DNA of 33,519 nt from an uncultured Muribaculum sp. (GCA_910578835.1 CAJTSK010000029.1:1-33519); one strand, 5' to 3'; shown: positions 23,655 to 32,049, counted from the stretch's first letter. Translations and numbers: made by a program. Notes: generated by a model from the sequence alone, not told the origin.

Positions 23655-23685
23655 AAAACAACGGATATTAACAACCCGTTGTTTT
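23655..23685 (-). terminator. Terminator of flavoprotein gene
   Basis: Perfect 10-bp stem AAAACAACGG (23655-23664) with CCGTTGTTTT (23676-23685), 31 nt after the flavoprotein stop. The T tract is part of the stem on either strand, so it may be bidirectional. Confidence 0.65.
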
Positions 23686-23716
23686 AACATTGATTCAGAT
23701 AAGTTGACCAGTGAAA

Positions 23717-24259
23717 TCAATGAACGGTTTTACCCATTTCATATGCCTCATTAAATGCGGGAGTTGACTGAACCTCCCCCTTGTGATAGACACCTTTGCC
23801 ATAAACCACACCCATCTCCTTTGAACCGGGTATGCAGTCAGCCCAACCACGCAGACACCCCAGGGTAACATCCATTGTGTGGGGCTCATCTTCAGCGGCA
23901 GTCATGATGTAGTACATCTCTTTGTCTCGAATCACCTCATATTGTGCTACGGCACGGTCAATCACAGCCTTAAGCTGCGCTGAGACAGAATACATGTAGA
24001 CCGGTGAGCTAAGTACCAGCACATCAGCTTCGAGCAATTTGGGCATCAGCAACCGCATATCGTCCTTTTTGCAACATTCACCCTCATGGTCGCGACAATA
24101 ATAACAAGCCGAGCAATAACCGATGTTGTGGTCGGCGATAAAAAACTTCTCTACTTCATTGCCTGCCTCTATAGCGCCTTTCATAAATTGGTCGCACAGA
24201 GTGTCGGAGTTGCCTCCGTGACGAGGGCTCCCCGATAAAATCAATACTTTTTTAGACAT
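23717..24259 (-). CDS. Flavodoxin-like FMN reductase / iron-sulfur flavoprotein, 180 aa
   Basis: An NADPH-dependent FMN reductase-like flavodoxin fold. LILSGSPRHGGNSDTL (from residue 6) is the FMN phosphate-binding loop, and SSPVYMYSVSAQLKAVIDR is the second flavin-contact block. The cysteine cluster CSACYYC (about residues 49-55) resembles the compact motif of iron-sulfur flavoproteins, suggesting an Fe-S cluster or a redox Cys pair. Such proteins reduce quinones, nitro compounds or metals; the substrate is unknown. It lies 24 nt after the AraC-type regulator gene, which probably controls it. Confidence 0.85.
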   Translation of the reverse strand: MSKKVLILSGSPRHGGNSDTLCDQFMKGAIEAGNEVEKFFIADHNIGYCSACYYCRDHEGECCKKDDMRLLMPKLLEADVLVLSSPVYMYSVSAQLKAVIDRAVAQYEVIRDKEMYYIMTAAEDEPHTMDVTLGCLRGWADCIPGSKEMGVVYGKGVYHKGEVQSTPAFNEAYEMGKTVH

Positions 24260-24283
24260 GGTAAATTCAGTTTATTCTGATTC

Positions 24284-25183
24284 TTAATTTGCGATTGCGC
24301 GGAATTCATTAGGCGTCAGCCCGGTGACTTTCTTAAACAGGCGTGTCAGATGATGGGGGTATTTAAATCCCAGTTCATAGGCGATTTCGCTTATGTTCAG
24401 TTCGCTCTCCGCAAGACGATGTTTCGCCAGACCGATTATATACTTATGAATATAATCTTGCGGGGTAGTATTGGTCTCGCGTTTAATCAGGTCGCCAAAA
24501 TAGTTGGGCGACAGACACACATGGGAAGCACATTGCTGAACGGTCGGGATTCCCTCGGCGGCAGCTCGTCCTGAGTGAAAATAGTCTGAGATATATTTTT
24601 CAAATCGGATGATCACACCATGGTTACTAACCTCGCGAGTTATAAACTGGCGGTCGTAGAAGCGCTCGCAATGGTTAAGCATTGACTCTATGTATGATGA
24701 TATAATCTGCTTTGTATGTTTGTCAATCGCGTGGTCAAGCTCTTCGCGTATCTGCCTGAAGCAACCAATGATTATCGCCTTTTCACGATCCGACATGTGA
24801 AGCGCCTCGTTGGAGTCGTAGGAAAAGAACGAGTAATCTTTCATGCGGTTGGCAAGCGGTGTGCCATACAGAAAATCGGGGTGAAACATCAAGGCAAGAC
24901 CCTTTGGATGCTCTGTGTATCCGCCATCATTAACACCGGCAATCTGTCCCGGCGAAATAAACAGCATTGTGCCCTCCTGATAATCATACTGGCTACGCCC
25001 ATACTGCACTGTGCCACATTCAAGCTCTTTGAAAAATATACAATAAAAGCTAAATTCCTTGCACACATGCGGAACGCGCTCAACCTCAGAGAAATCGGCA
25101 ACAGACACGAGCGGATGCTGGGTGCGTGTTCCCAATATCCTGTTATATTCATCTATAGATTTCAATCGGGAAATATTCTCCAT
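24284..25183 (-). CDS. AraC family transcriptional regulator, 299 aa
   Basis: An N-terminal cupin-like sensor domain (QEGTMLFISPGQIAG near residues 70-85) is followed by a C-terminal AraC/XylS double helix-turn-helix (about 205-299): VQQCASHVCLSPNYFGDLIK for the first and NISEIAYELGFKYPHHLTRLFKK for the second, then the conserved TGLTPNEFR. Cytoplasmic activator. It heads a two-gene unit with the flavoprotein, a frequent arrangement in Bacteroidales in which the regulator responds to a stress or redox signal. Its promoter is at 25203-25210. Confidence 0.92.
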   Translation of the reverse strand: MENISRLKSIDEYNRILGTRTQHPLVSVADFSEVERVPHVCKEFSFYCIFFKELECGTVQYGRSQYDYQEGTMLFISPGQIAGVNDGGYTEHPKGLALMFHPDFLYGTPLANRMKDYSFFSYDSNEALHMSDREKAIIIGCFRQIREELDHAIDKHTKQIISSYIESMLNHCERFYDRQFITREVSNHGVIIRFEKYISDYFHSGRAAAEGIPTVQQCASHVCLSPNYFGDLIKRETNTTPQDYIHKYIIGLAKHRLAESELNISEIAYELGFKYPHHLTRLFKKVTGLTPNEFRAIAN

Positions 25184-25202
25184 GAGTCAATTGGTTTTGA
25201 CA

Positions 25203-25210
25203 CAAAGTTA
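25203..25210 (-). promoter_or_regulatory. -7 element of AraC-flavoprotein operon
   Basis: TAACTTTG on the minus strand, 19 bp before the ATG at 25183. Just upstream is the inverted repeat TTTTC-N6-GAAAA (about 25219-25235), which may be a regulator site. Confidence 0.5.
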
Positions 25211-25551
25211 ATAACAAATTTTCTCTTAAGAAAAGACCTGTCATCAATATCGGTAAAACTGGTAGCGGTAACGCTATTTTGTGTTAGTCACGCAAACACA
25301 TCAGTAATCCGTAACTGCGCGACTGCCTGTTTAGCAAACATTTCCAAGAAGGAGCCTCTTTATCAGTATGGGGTGTTACAACGCCGCCAACGACATATGG
25401 ACATGCCGATATATAGATGACAGCCTGATTTATCCTGCAATTAGCCTGTGGGCAACCGGTTTGAATAGCTAACACCTATGTACTGGGATTCTGTATGGTT
25501 AACTATTGTTAAACGATCGGAGTGGTTTATACCTAAATCACATCATATAAT
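25211..25551. other. Gene-free region with local hairpins
   Basis: About 340 bp with no frame I would call a gene. It holds a short hairpin TAGCG-GTAA-CGCTA (GNRA-type loop, around 25262-25275), then TGTGTT/AACACA pairing around 25283-25303. I see no promoter of the usual type leading into it, and no terminator. Its role is unclear; it could be the leader or operator of either flanking gene. Confidence 0.35.
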
Positions 25552-25559
25552 TAATTTTG
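25552..25559 (+). promoter_or_regulatory. -7 element of phosphatase gene
   Basis: TAATTTTG, 26 bp before the ATG at 25586; the -33 region is weak. Confidence 0.5.
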
Positions 25560-25585
25560 GACTTATTATGCTTAATTATCGCGAT

Positions 25586-26851
25586 ATGAAACTTAAATCT
25601 ATCTTGCTTACGGCAGCCTTGAGCGTTGCTTTTATAGCAGAGGCAATGCCACAGGATTCTTTGTATGTCATCTATTCCGGAAACCTGAGAGAATATCCCT
25701 ATTCAGGTTCCGATGGGCCCTCTCAGACACCGCCTCCGGCAGGCTATCGTCCTTTCCATATGGAGCATTACGGCCGACACGGCTCACGCTGGCTGATAGG
25801 GGAAAATGACTATCGTACACCTGTAAAATGTCTTGAAGTCGCTGAGCGCAACGGAAAGTTGACCCCATTAGGAGAGAAGACCCTTGCAGTGCTTCGCGAT
25901 GTAGAAAAAGCATCGTATAAACGCCTCGGCGAGCTTTCTGACAAAGGAGCAATGCAACACCGTGCAATAGGGCGTCGTATGGCACGGAACTATCCGGAAA
26001 TTTTTGCTCCGGGAGCAAATGTCGATGCAAAGGCGACTGTTGTAATAAGGTGCATATTGTCAATGCTTAATGGGGTGGAAGGGATACAAAGTATAGCTCC
26101 TGATGTCAATATACATACCGACGCCTCTTATGCCGACATGTATTTCATGAATTACGATGACAAGCCGGCATGGAAAATTCATGCACGCGCCGATTCAACC
26201 GTGCTGCGCGACTATCGGAAACGTAATGCCGTTGGCGACGACTACCTGTCACGTCTTGTCTCCGATGAAAAATTTGCCCGCGACAGTGTAGCTCCGGGCT
26301 TGATGCCTTATCTGTATTGGGTACTTGCCAACACGCAGAGCCATACAGGACAGCCATGGTTGTTGCCTGACGTGTTTGCGGTAGATGAAGTTCGTCAGGC
26401 TTGGCGTCACGACAATGGGATGTGGGTGCTTCACAGCATTAACTCACCCCTGACTGACAACCGCATGCCTCTTATTCAGCGTAACCTTCTGCGAAACATA
26501 ATCGAAAGCACCGATACGGCAGCCTTGTCAGCAACCCCAAGTGCCAATCTGCGTTACGGGCATGACGGAATACTTATAAATCTTATAACCCTCCTTGACC
26601 TGAACAGCCTCGGCCGTGAGTTTGCATCAATCGAAGAAGCAGAAGAAGCAGGATTGAGAAGCTATGAACTGATACCTATGGCAGGCAATGTGCAGATGGT
26701 GTTTTATCGTAACGATTCCGGTGACATACTTGTAAAAGCACTCATCAACGAATGTGAGGCGACTCTTCCCGGCACTCCTTTTTCCGGACCATACTATAAT
26801 TGGTCAGACCTCAAGAAATATTATCTTGAAAAAATTTCAATAGTAGAATAA
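25586..26851 (+). CDS. Periplasmic histidine-type phosphatase, 421 aa
   Basis: A histidine acid phosphatase of branch 2 of the histidine phosphatase superfamily (phytase, glucose-1-phosphatase and inositol-polyphosphate phosphatase relatives). The start at 25586 begins a signal peptide (MKLKSILLTAALSVAFIAEA); longer readings from 25478 or 25568 pass through or start at the promoter. The catalytic RHG lies at residues 64-66 (HYGRHGSRW), and the proton-donor HD appears in RYGHDGILINL in the C-terminal part. Substrate unknown. Bacteroidota use such enzymes to release phosphate from phytate and sugar phosphates in the periplasm. Single gene, with a strong shared terminator behind it. Confidence 0.9.
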   Translation: MKLKSILLTAALSVAFIAEAMPQDSLYVIYSGNLREYPYSGSDGPSQTPPPAGYRPFHMEHYGRHGSRWLIGENDYRTPVKCLEVAERNGKLTPLGEKTLAVLRDVEKASYKRLGELSDKGAMQHRAIGRRMARNYPEIFAPGANVDAKATVVIRCILSMLNGVEGIQSIAPDVNIHTDASYADMYFMNYDDKPAWKIHARADSTVLRDYRKRNAVGDDYLSRLVSDEKFARDSVAPGLMPYLYWVLANTQSHTGQPWLLPDVFAVDEVRQAWRHDNGMWVLHSINSPLTDNRMPLIQRNLLRNIIESTDTAALSATPSANLRYGHDGILINLITLLDLNSLGREFASIEEAEEAGLRSYELIPMAGNVQMVFYRNDSGDILVKALINECEATLPGTPFSGPYYNWSDLKKYYLEKISIVE

Positions 26852-26868
26852 TCCATCTTTAAAAACAC

Positions 26869-26906
26869 AACGAGGGGCTGTATCATTAAAGACACAGCCC
26901 CTCGTT
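26869..26906. terminator. Bidirectional terminator
   Basis: Perfect 13-bp stem AACGAGGGGCTGT (26869-26881) with ACAGCCCCTCGTT (26894-26906). T-rich flanks lie on both sides (TTTTAG on plus, TGTTTTTAAAG on minus). It sits between the convergent phosphatase and xylanase genes. Confidence 0.9.
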
Positions 26907-26918
26907 TTAGAAGGTTAT

Positions 26919-29069
26919 TTACTTGAAGAGCAGGGGAGCCATTTCTTTCAGGCTGCGTCGCCATGTAAGGAATTCATGAGCAGTATTGTCAGAGATATAC
27001 GATACTGCGTTGAATCCTGCCGCCTGCAAGTCATCGACCGATTTCTTTACTCTTTCAGGGTTTTCTTTTGAACCGCAAGATGTGAAAATCAGTCTCGGCT
27101 TGACATTTTTCAAGTCATCAGGCGAATATGTGCCACCACTGAATAATCCGTAATAGTCAAACACTTCGGGACGACCAAGAGTAATATTTTTAGTCTCCAT
27201 ACCACCCATTGACAATCCAGCCATCGCACGGTGTTTCTTGTCGGCAAGAGTGCGGAAATTCTTGTCAATAAACGGAATCAGTTCATCTACGAGCACAGTC
27301 TCGAAATCCTTATAATTAAATGATCCGATTGAGCCGAATCGCGCGGTGTTGGTCATGCCGTAAGTCATCACGATGATAAACGGCTTGCACTTTCCCTCGG
27401 CGATGAGATTGTCCATGATAAGATTGGCACATCCCTGATTAGACCATGCAGTCTCATCTTCACCCCAGCCGTGTTGTAGATAGAGCACCGGATATTTCTT
27501 TTTCGGATTAGTCGAATATTCTGCCGGTGTGTAAACGAAAGCACGCTTCTGCTCGCCGGTACTGGGCGAGTTGAAGATTACCTGCTGCACATTGCCGTGA
27601 GGCACATTTTTCATTGCGTAGAAATCGCGGTCATGAGCGGGTATCTCAATGCCACTTTCCCATCGAGCCGAGCCATAATAATTTTTCGCACCCGGATCGT
27701 TGACCGTAGCTCCGTCGATAGTGAGATGGTAATAGTGGAATCCCTCGTCCATAGGACCCTCTGTCGTGCCATACCATATGCCATCTTTGTCTTTGCGAAG
27801 CACCGTGCCGCCACGGCCGCCAAGACCAAGGCTCACGATTACCGACTTTGCGGTAGGTGCATCGATGCGGAAACGCGCATATCCTTCTGAGTTCACCATG
27901 GGATACTCCTGTCCGGGCTGATTAAGCTCGCTCGGTTTAAAGTCTTCTTTCGGAGTAATGAGGTCAAGTGCTTCATCAAAATTCTTTACTGCAAAATAAG
28001 CTTTTTTCGGCTTAAGATTCTCGTCGAAAAGGAGAGGATGATTGTTTACTCCGAGCCAAGAGTCACCGTCACACAGGTTCCACATGGTCACGTTGTCAAT
28101 CACATCCTTATGTTTGCGGAACACTCGGAATATACGGGCAAACTGGTCTTCATGCAGCGTGGTTATGAAGGGAGGCATGGCATTTTTTTCACCTCGTGAG
28201 AAACGTAGCTGACCACCCATTTCCTCGTTGCAGCGTATGTCAAGTTCTGTGATATGGATATGGTCGACAAGTTCGGCATATTTGGTGAGAGCAGAATCAA
28301 CATCTTCTACCGACGGACCATATATATTGTAGTGACCCTGCATGCCGATACCGGTAATAGGCACACCTGCTTTCTGCATTTTCTTCACCATATTATATAT
28401 ACGGTCGCGTTTTGCCGGAGTGGCTGCATTGTAATCGTTGTAAAACAATATTGCATCCGGGTCAGCTTCATGGGCATACTCAAAAGCCTTGGCTATGAAC
28501 TCGTCGCCACAAAGCTTGTAAAGCTTGCTCTCGCGATAGGGATTAGGCTCTTTGCCACGCCATCCGCGTCCTGCATCAGACATAGCTTCATTGACCACAT
28601 CCCAGGCATAGACCACATCCTTGTAACGGTTGACCACCGTGTGTATATGGTCGCGAAGACGTGAATAAAACACCTCCTTGGTGACAGGTTTGCCATTTTT
28701 GTCTTCAAACATCCAGTCACAGAATTGGGCGTGCCACACAAGGCAATGACCGCGCAGTTTTATCCCATTTTTGCGACAAAAATCGGCAATTTTGTCACCA
28801 CGCTCCCAATTCCACTCACCTTCGCGGGGATGCAGTTCACCCGGCTTCATGTCGTTTTCAGCGGTGATGCTGTTAAATTCCTTCTTTACCAATGCAATCT
28901 GGGCAGAGTCGGATACATTACGTTGATTTACCGCTACACCCACCGTGAAATAATCTTTGTAAGCCTCCTTCAGACTTGCGGGACCATTGTCAACCGGCTT
29001 CGCGAACTGGGCTGATGCCGTGCCTGCCATAAACAAAGAAAGCAGAGCTGATAGAAATGTTCTGTTCAT
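26919..29069 (-). CDS. Bifunctional GH10 xylanase - CE1 esterase, 716 aa
   Basis: Secreted enzyme (signal MNRTFLSALLSLFMAGTASA) that cleaves the xylan backbone and probably removes feruloyl or acetyl side groups. Domain 1 (about 30-365) is GH10: acid/base Glu 161 in WDVVNEA, nucleophile Glu 275 in ITELDIR, plus WHAQ and the C-terminal MWNLCDGDSW. Domain 2 (about 385-480) is a CBM48/E-set-like sandwich. Domain 3 (about 490-716) is a CE1 esterase of the Fes/esterase-D type with oxyanion region QHGWGEDE, Ser 620 in GLSMGG and His 698. The layout matches Prevotella Xyn10D-Fae1A-type enzymes. No SusC/D pair or other xylan genes flank it, and no TAnnTTTG promoter is obvious upstream. Confidence 0.93.
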   Translation of the reverse strand: MNRTFLSALLSLFMAGTASAQFAKPVDNGPASLKEAYKDYFTVGVAVNQRNVSDSAQIALVKKEFNSITAENDMKPGELHPREGEWNWERGDKIADFCRKNGIKLRGHCLVWHAQFCDWMFEDKNGKPVTKEVFYSRLRDHIHTVVNRYKDVVYAWDVVNEAMSDAGRGWRGKEPNPYRESKLYKLCGDEFIAKAFEYAHEADPDAILFYNDYNAATPAKRDRIYNMVKKMQKAGVPITGIGMQGHYNIYGPSVEDVDSALTKYAELVDHIHITELDIRCNEEMGGQLRFSRGEKNAMPPFITTLHEDQFARIFRVFRKHKDVIDNVTMWNLCDGDSWLGVNNHPLLFDENLKPKKAYFAVKNFDEALDLITPKEDFKPSELNQPGQEYPMVNSEGYARFRIDAPTAKSVIVSLGLGGRGGTVLRKDKDGIWYGTTEGPMDEGFHYYHLTIDGATVNDPGAKNYYGSARWESGIEIPAHDRDFYAMKNVPHGNVQQVIFNSPSTGEQKRAFVYTPAEYSTNPKKKYPVLYLQHGWGEDETAWSNQGCANLIMDNLIAEGKCKPFIIVMTYGMTNTARFGSIGSFNYKDFETVLVDELIPFIDKNFRTLADKKHRAMAGLSMGGMETKNITLGRPEVFDYYGLFSGGTYSPDDLKNVKPRLIFTSCGSKENPERVKKSVDDLQAAGFNAVSYISDNTAHEFLTWRRSLKEMAPLLFK

Positions 29070-29190
29070 TAACTAAGATTGTTTAGATTGATTTAATTAT
29101 ATGGGAATACTCCCGTGCCTTATTTTAATATATTTTAGACTAAACATGGCTTAAAAGGTTTAATAAAGAAAAAAATATTTTTCTCATAAT

Positions 29191-29228
29191 CGGCAGGCGT
29201 GCACAATCTGCCGTTTGTACCAAACGGC
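29191..29228 (-). terminator. Possible terminator/attenuator hairpins after AAA+ gene
   Basis: Two overlapping, mutually exclusive inverted repeats: GCCGTTTG (29210-29217) with CAAACGGC (29221-29228), and CGGCAG (29191-29196) with CTGCCG (29208-29213). On the minus strand they follow the AAA+ stop by 6 nt and precede a T-rich run (about 29182-29167). Confidence 0.45.
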
Positions 29229-29234
29229 GCCCCG

Positions 29235-31157
29235 CTACGCACAGTAACCTATGCGGCGGGGGCGTTCAAGTGTCTGAACAGGCATGGGGATGTCGCTTGC
29301 CTGAATTTCTGACAATGACTGACGGTCAAATATACTGTCCGACATTACCCTTACTGCCATAGCCGGAAGGATTTCGGTCTGAATAAGATTGATTACATGG
29401 CGCGCGTTGCCAAAACTCTTGTCACGCATTACATAGTCCATGTTGAGTCGTCGCGACAAGGCAACCCGTGCTTCGGTGGATAGCACATATTGCTTGCGCT
29501 CAAGATAACGGTCGGCGATTTCCATCAATTCAGATTCTGAAAAATCTTCAAACAAGTAAATGTTGGAGTCGGGGATACGCGATTTGAAACCGGGATTCAT
29601 GTTAAACATGAGTTGCATCTCATCTTTATAGCCGGCAAGCACAAGCATCCAATCACGCTTTGATTCATCAGAGAGGGCAGTCAATAATGTTTCGATAACG
29701 AGTTTGCCGGGGTCGCGGGAGTCTTCAGGCCGATGCAGCTGATATGCCTCGTCGATAAGCAATATGCCGCCTTGCGCTTCTTCAATCGCCTTGAGCGTAT
29801 TGGTTGCCTCATTGCTGTAATACGGACCGAGAAGATTGGCTCGTTCTCTAACTACAACATGACCCTTTGAGAGTACTCCGGCACGCTTGAGCATTATACC
29901 CAAAGCCTTTGCTACCGTTGTCTTGCCTGTGCCCGGTGAACCAAGAAACATGGCATGGAGCGGAAGTGTCGACACTGCAAAACCGTTGTTTTCACGCAAT
30001 TTATTAAATGTCACCACTTTTTCGTAGACCGACAGTCGTTCTTTTACGGCACACAGCCCTACAAGCTTGTCGAGCAGCGATACTGCCGTTGCTGACTCAG
30101 GCATTTCGCAATCAACAGTAGGAGCTGCTGTGGTTTCTTGATGTGAGCCAGCATCATCTTCGGTGTCGTCATCAGGGTGTGAGCCACTGGATATAAATTC
30201 GTCAAGCGCACGGTCAAACCAATCCCCGTCATCGGGCATATCGGTGTCATATGTATCGCTTACACATGAGCTAAAGCGTTGCACCGCTGCTTCTGGCGTG
30301 TAGTCGAGACACTCGATTTCTTTGCCCGTATAGCTACCGGGTACACTTTGCGGGTTATCGGTCCGAAACACAAAACCTGCCACAGGATATTCCATACAGA
30401 GTAGCTCAGCATAATAAATGCCATTTCCACATGGATCTCCAATGAAATGAAACTCAGCATTATATTCGGTACCCTCAAGCCCAAGGCGGTCAGGTACACA
30501 GAAACCGCGCCTTACCTTGCCATCGGGGGCATAGAGTCTGATTTCAAGCTCCGGAAATGAGGTGTAGCTCGTCTCGAATGCCGGTGAAAGAGCAAAGCTC
30601 ACGCTGATATCCGACATGTCCAAGAGGTCAATGGCGCGGTACATGGTCTTCGTATTGCCCGGTACAATACCTCCACGTATGACATTGTACCATGTCGAAG
30701 GATCATTGCCAAAAGTGAGGATGTCATACATATGAAAAGGCATGTGACCTAACCTCATGCCACTTGACTTATCCTTTACTATCACTTCGAAGTCGTGTTC
30801 GGCATTAATTTCCGTACCGGGGAAAGGGAGGTCTACACGATACAGCCTTATGTAGCTGTCGCGGGAGATATTCACGCAAAGATTTGTAGTTGCAATGGAA
30901 CTGCCATCAGTTAAATCAACGATTGAAATTGACACGCTGCGACGCACTCCGCACGCATTGTCTTCAGTTAATTTGCGGTCATTGCAGAATATCAACATAA
31001 CAGCCATGCCCGACTGCGCAGAGTGCAGGGGAAAATCATGGCGTCCATCAAAAATGTCGTAACCGGGATGGTTGAGTGCTATCTCATCATCGGGAGCATA
31101 GACACAAATTTCGATTTTTGAAAGAGAAAGAGGATTTTTAATATTTGTCATAATCAT
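29235..31157 (-). CDS. CbbX/SpoVK-type AAA+ ATPase with novel N-terminal domains, 640 aa
   Basis: The C-terminal third is a CbbX/SpoVK-type AAA+ module: Walker A GSPGTGKT at 406-413, Walker B ILLIDEA at 465-471, arginine finger region FKSRIP (Arg 527) and sensor 2 FGNARH. Relatives remodel protein complexes (CbbX on Rubisco; EccA in type VII secretion). Residues 1-290 contain two copies of a beta-rich domain, each opening with the strand KIEICVYAPD (14-23) or ELEIRLYAPD (203-212). An acidic, probably flexible linker (about 300-345) joins them to the ATPase. I do not recognise the N-terminal domain. No signal peptide, so cytoplasmic. It lies 65 nt after the 133-aa gene. Substrate unknown. Confidence 0.85.
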   Translation of the reverse strand: MIMTNIKNPLSLSKIEICVYAPDDEIALNHPGYDIFDGRHDFPLHSAQSGMAVMLIFCNDRKLTEDNACGVRRSVSISIVDLTDGSSIATTNLCVNISRDSYIRLYRVDLPFPGTEINAEHDFEVIVKDKSSGMRLGHMPFHMYDILTFGNDPSTWYNVIRGGIVPGNTKTMYRAIDLLDMSDISVSFALSPAFETSYTSFPELEIRLYAPDGKVRRGFCVPDRLGLEGTEYNAEFHFIGDPCGNGIYYAELLCMEYPVAGFVFRTDNPQSVPGSYTGKEIECLDYTPEAAVQRFSSCVSDTYDTDMPDDGDWFDRALDEFISSGSHPDDDTEDDAGSHQETTAAPTVDCEMPESATAVSLLDKLVGLCAVKERLSVYEKVVTFNKLRENNGFAVSTLPLHAMFLGSPGTGKTTVAKALGIMLKRAGVLSKGHVVVRERANLLGPYYSNEATNTLKAIEEAQGGILLIDEAYQLHRPEDSRDPGKLVIETLLTALSDESKRDWMLVLAGYKDEMQLMFNMNPGFKSRIPDSNIYLFEDFSESELMEIADRYLERKQYVLSTEARVALSRRLNMDYVMRDKSFGNARHVINLIQTEILPAMAVRVMSDSIFDRQSLSEIQASDIPMPVQTLERPRRIGYCA

Positions 31158-31222
31158 TACAGTTTAATTCCGCTCAAGGCGGAGGTTAGAAAATAAATTT
31201 AGTCACAGATAATCAAGGCGGT

Positions 31223-31624
31223 TTAACAGCAGATATAACCGTTTTTTCCATAGGTGCGCTCAATCCTGAAGCGGCAACCTTCATTGAGAAGACACTCGGT
31301 TATTTCTTTGAAACAATCCTTCACCTGACGGAAAGTAGGATTTACTATTTCGCGCCATTCTACCATGCATTCAGAAATGAACTGAGGAAGCTCATAATAT
31401 GAAACCTTGTGATATTCTGCCATCCGACCGGCATCTTCAATATTGATTATTGCTGCTGTCGAACAGTTGTACCACGGCTCATCATAGTCGGTGCAATCTA
31501 CTGCTACGGCAAGCTCGTCACGTATCGTGAAACCTGCATAGATGTCCATGACAATCGGTTGGTCGTCATCAGAACTCATTACATGACGACACGAGTAAAA
31601 ACTATCGCTAATATGTTTTCCCAT
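31223..31624 (-). CDS. Hypothetical cysteine-rich protein, 133 aa
   Basis: A soluble protein without a signal peptide. It has eight cysteines spread over its length, ending in GKNGYICC, and an amphipathic helical middle (YYELPQFISECMVEWREIV, FRQVKDCFKEITECLLNEG). Not a family I know. It precedes the AAA+ gene in the same direction with a 65-nt gap that contains a small hairpin (CCGC/GCGG near 31172), and both follow the long leader at 31625-31983. The pairing suggests it is an adaptor or substrate of the ATPase; this is inference from position only. Confidence 0.65.
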   Translation of the reverse strand: MGKHISDSFYSCRHVMSSDDDQPIVMDIYAGFTIRDELAVAVDCTDYDEPWYNCSTAAIINIEDAGRMAEYHKVSYYELPQFISECMVEWREIVNPTFRQVKDCFKEITECLLNEGCRFRIERTYGKNGYICC

Positions 31625-31983
31625 TTTGATATGATAAAGCCCGACACCTTATGGGCATCGGGTATATTCCGCACGTGGCGGAGATTAAAATAAAATAGTA
31701 AGCTATATCCGGGAGCCTTCTCCCGGAATCCAATTAGCCCAACATGTCAATGTACTCTCTCCGGCAACCATAATGACACGTCAAGACGCACCTATGGCTG
31801 TCAGTGCTAAACAGCGGTTGGAAATTTAATTGAATGTAATTGACAAAACTACATCATCCCGACATCCGGGGATGCCGCGCTGCAGAAAGCGATTTCAGAA
31901 AGATATAGTTGCCTCATAGCTTAAAAATGAACTATTTAAACTGTAATGATTATTGAGCGCGCAATCAAAAACGACCACGCATT
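31625..31983 (-). promoter_or_regulatory. Long structured 5' leader of AAA+ operon
   Basis: From the promoter at 31990-32020 to the ATG at 31624 there are about 359 nt without a believable gene. Hairpins in transcript order: CATCCC/GGGATG (31855-31874), CCGGGA/TCCCGG (31709-31726) followed by a T-rich stretch, TCCGC/GCGGA (31668-31682), and CCCGA/TCGGG (31640-31662), which ends 15 nt before the ATG. The second looks like a terminator and the last could mask initiation. A 22-codon frame (MRQLYLSEIAF..., around 31914) is the only short ORF I noticed. It could be a regulatory leader or an independent small RNA. Confidence 0.5.
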
Positions 31984-31989
31984 ACTCCG

Positions 31990-32020
31990 CAAAGATACAC
32001 AAAATATCTTCACTCGCAAA
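31990..32020 (-). promoter_or_regulatory. Promoter of leader/AAA+ operon
   Basis: -7 TATCTTTG (complement 31990-31997) and -33 TTTG (complement 32017-32020) with a 19-bp spacer, an excellent consensus match. Predicted start about 31983. Confidence 0.7.
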
Positions 32021-32049
32021 AAAAATGTCATTAATAGATGGGCGATAGG

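Noticed and set aside
23450..23656. 68-codon plus-strand frame MKYRDKLSLPMAG...
   Set aside because: It runs straight through the UUCG hairpin and the terminator, has no family resemblance and ends in terminator-encoded residues (SSLFLFCL).
25255..25470. Possible cobalamin-type riboswitch
   Set aside because: The region has short hairpins and a GGCAACCGG-like end, but lacks the B12-box core and is not in front of a transport or cobalamin gene.
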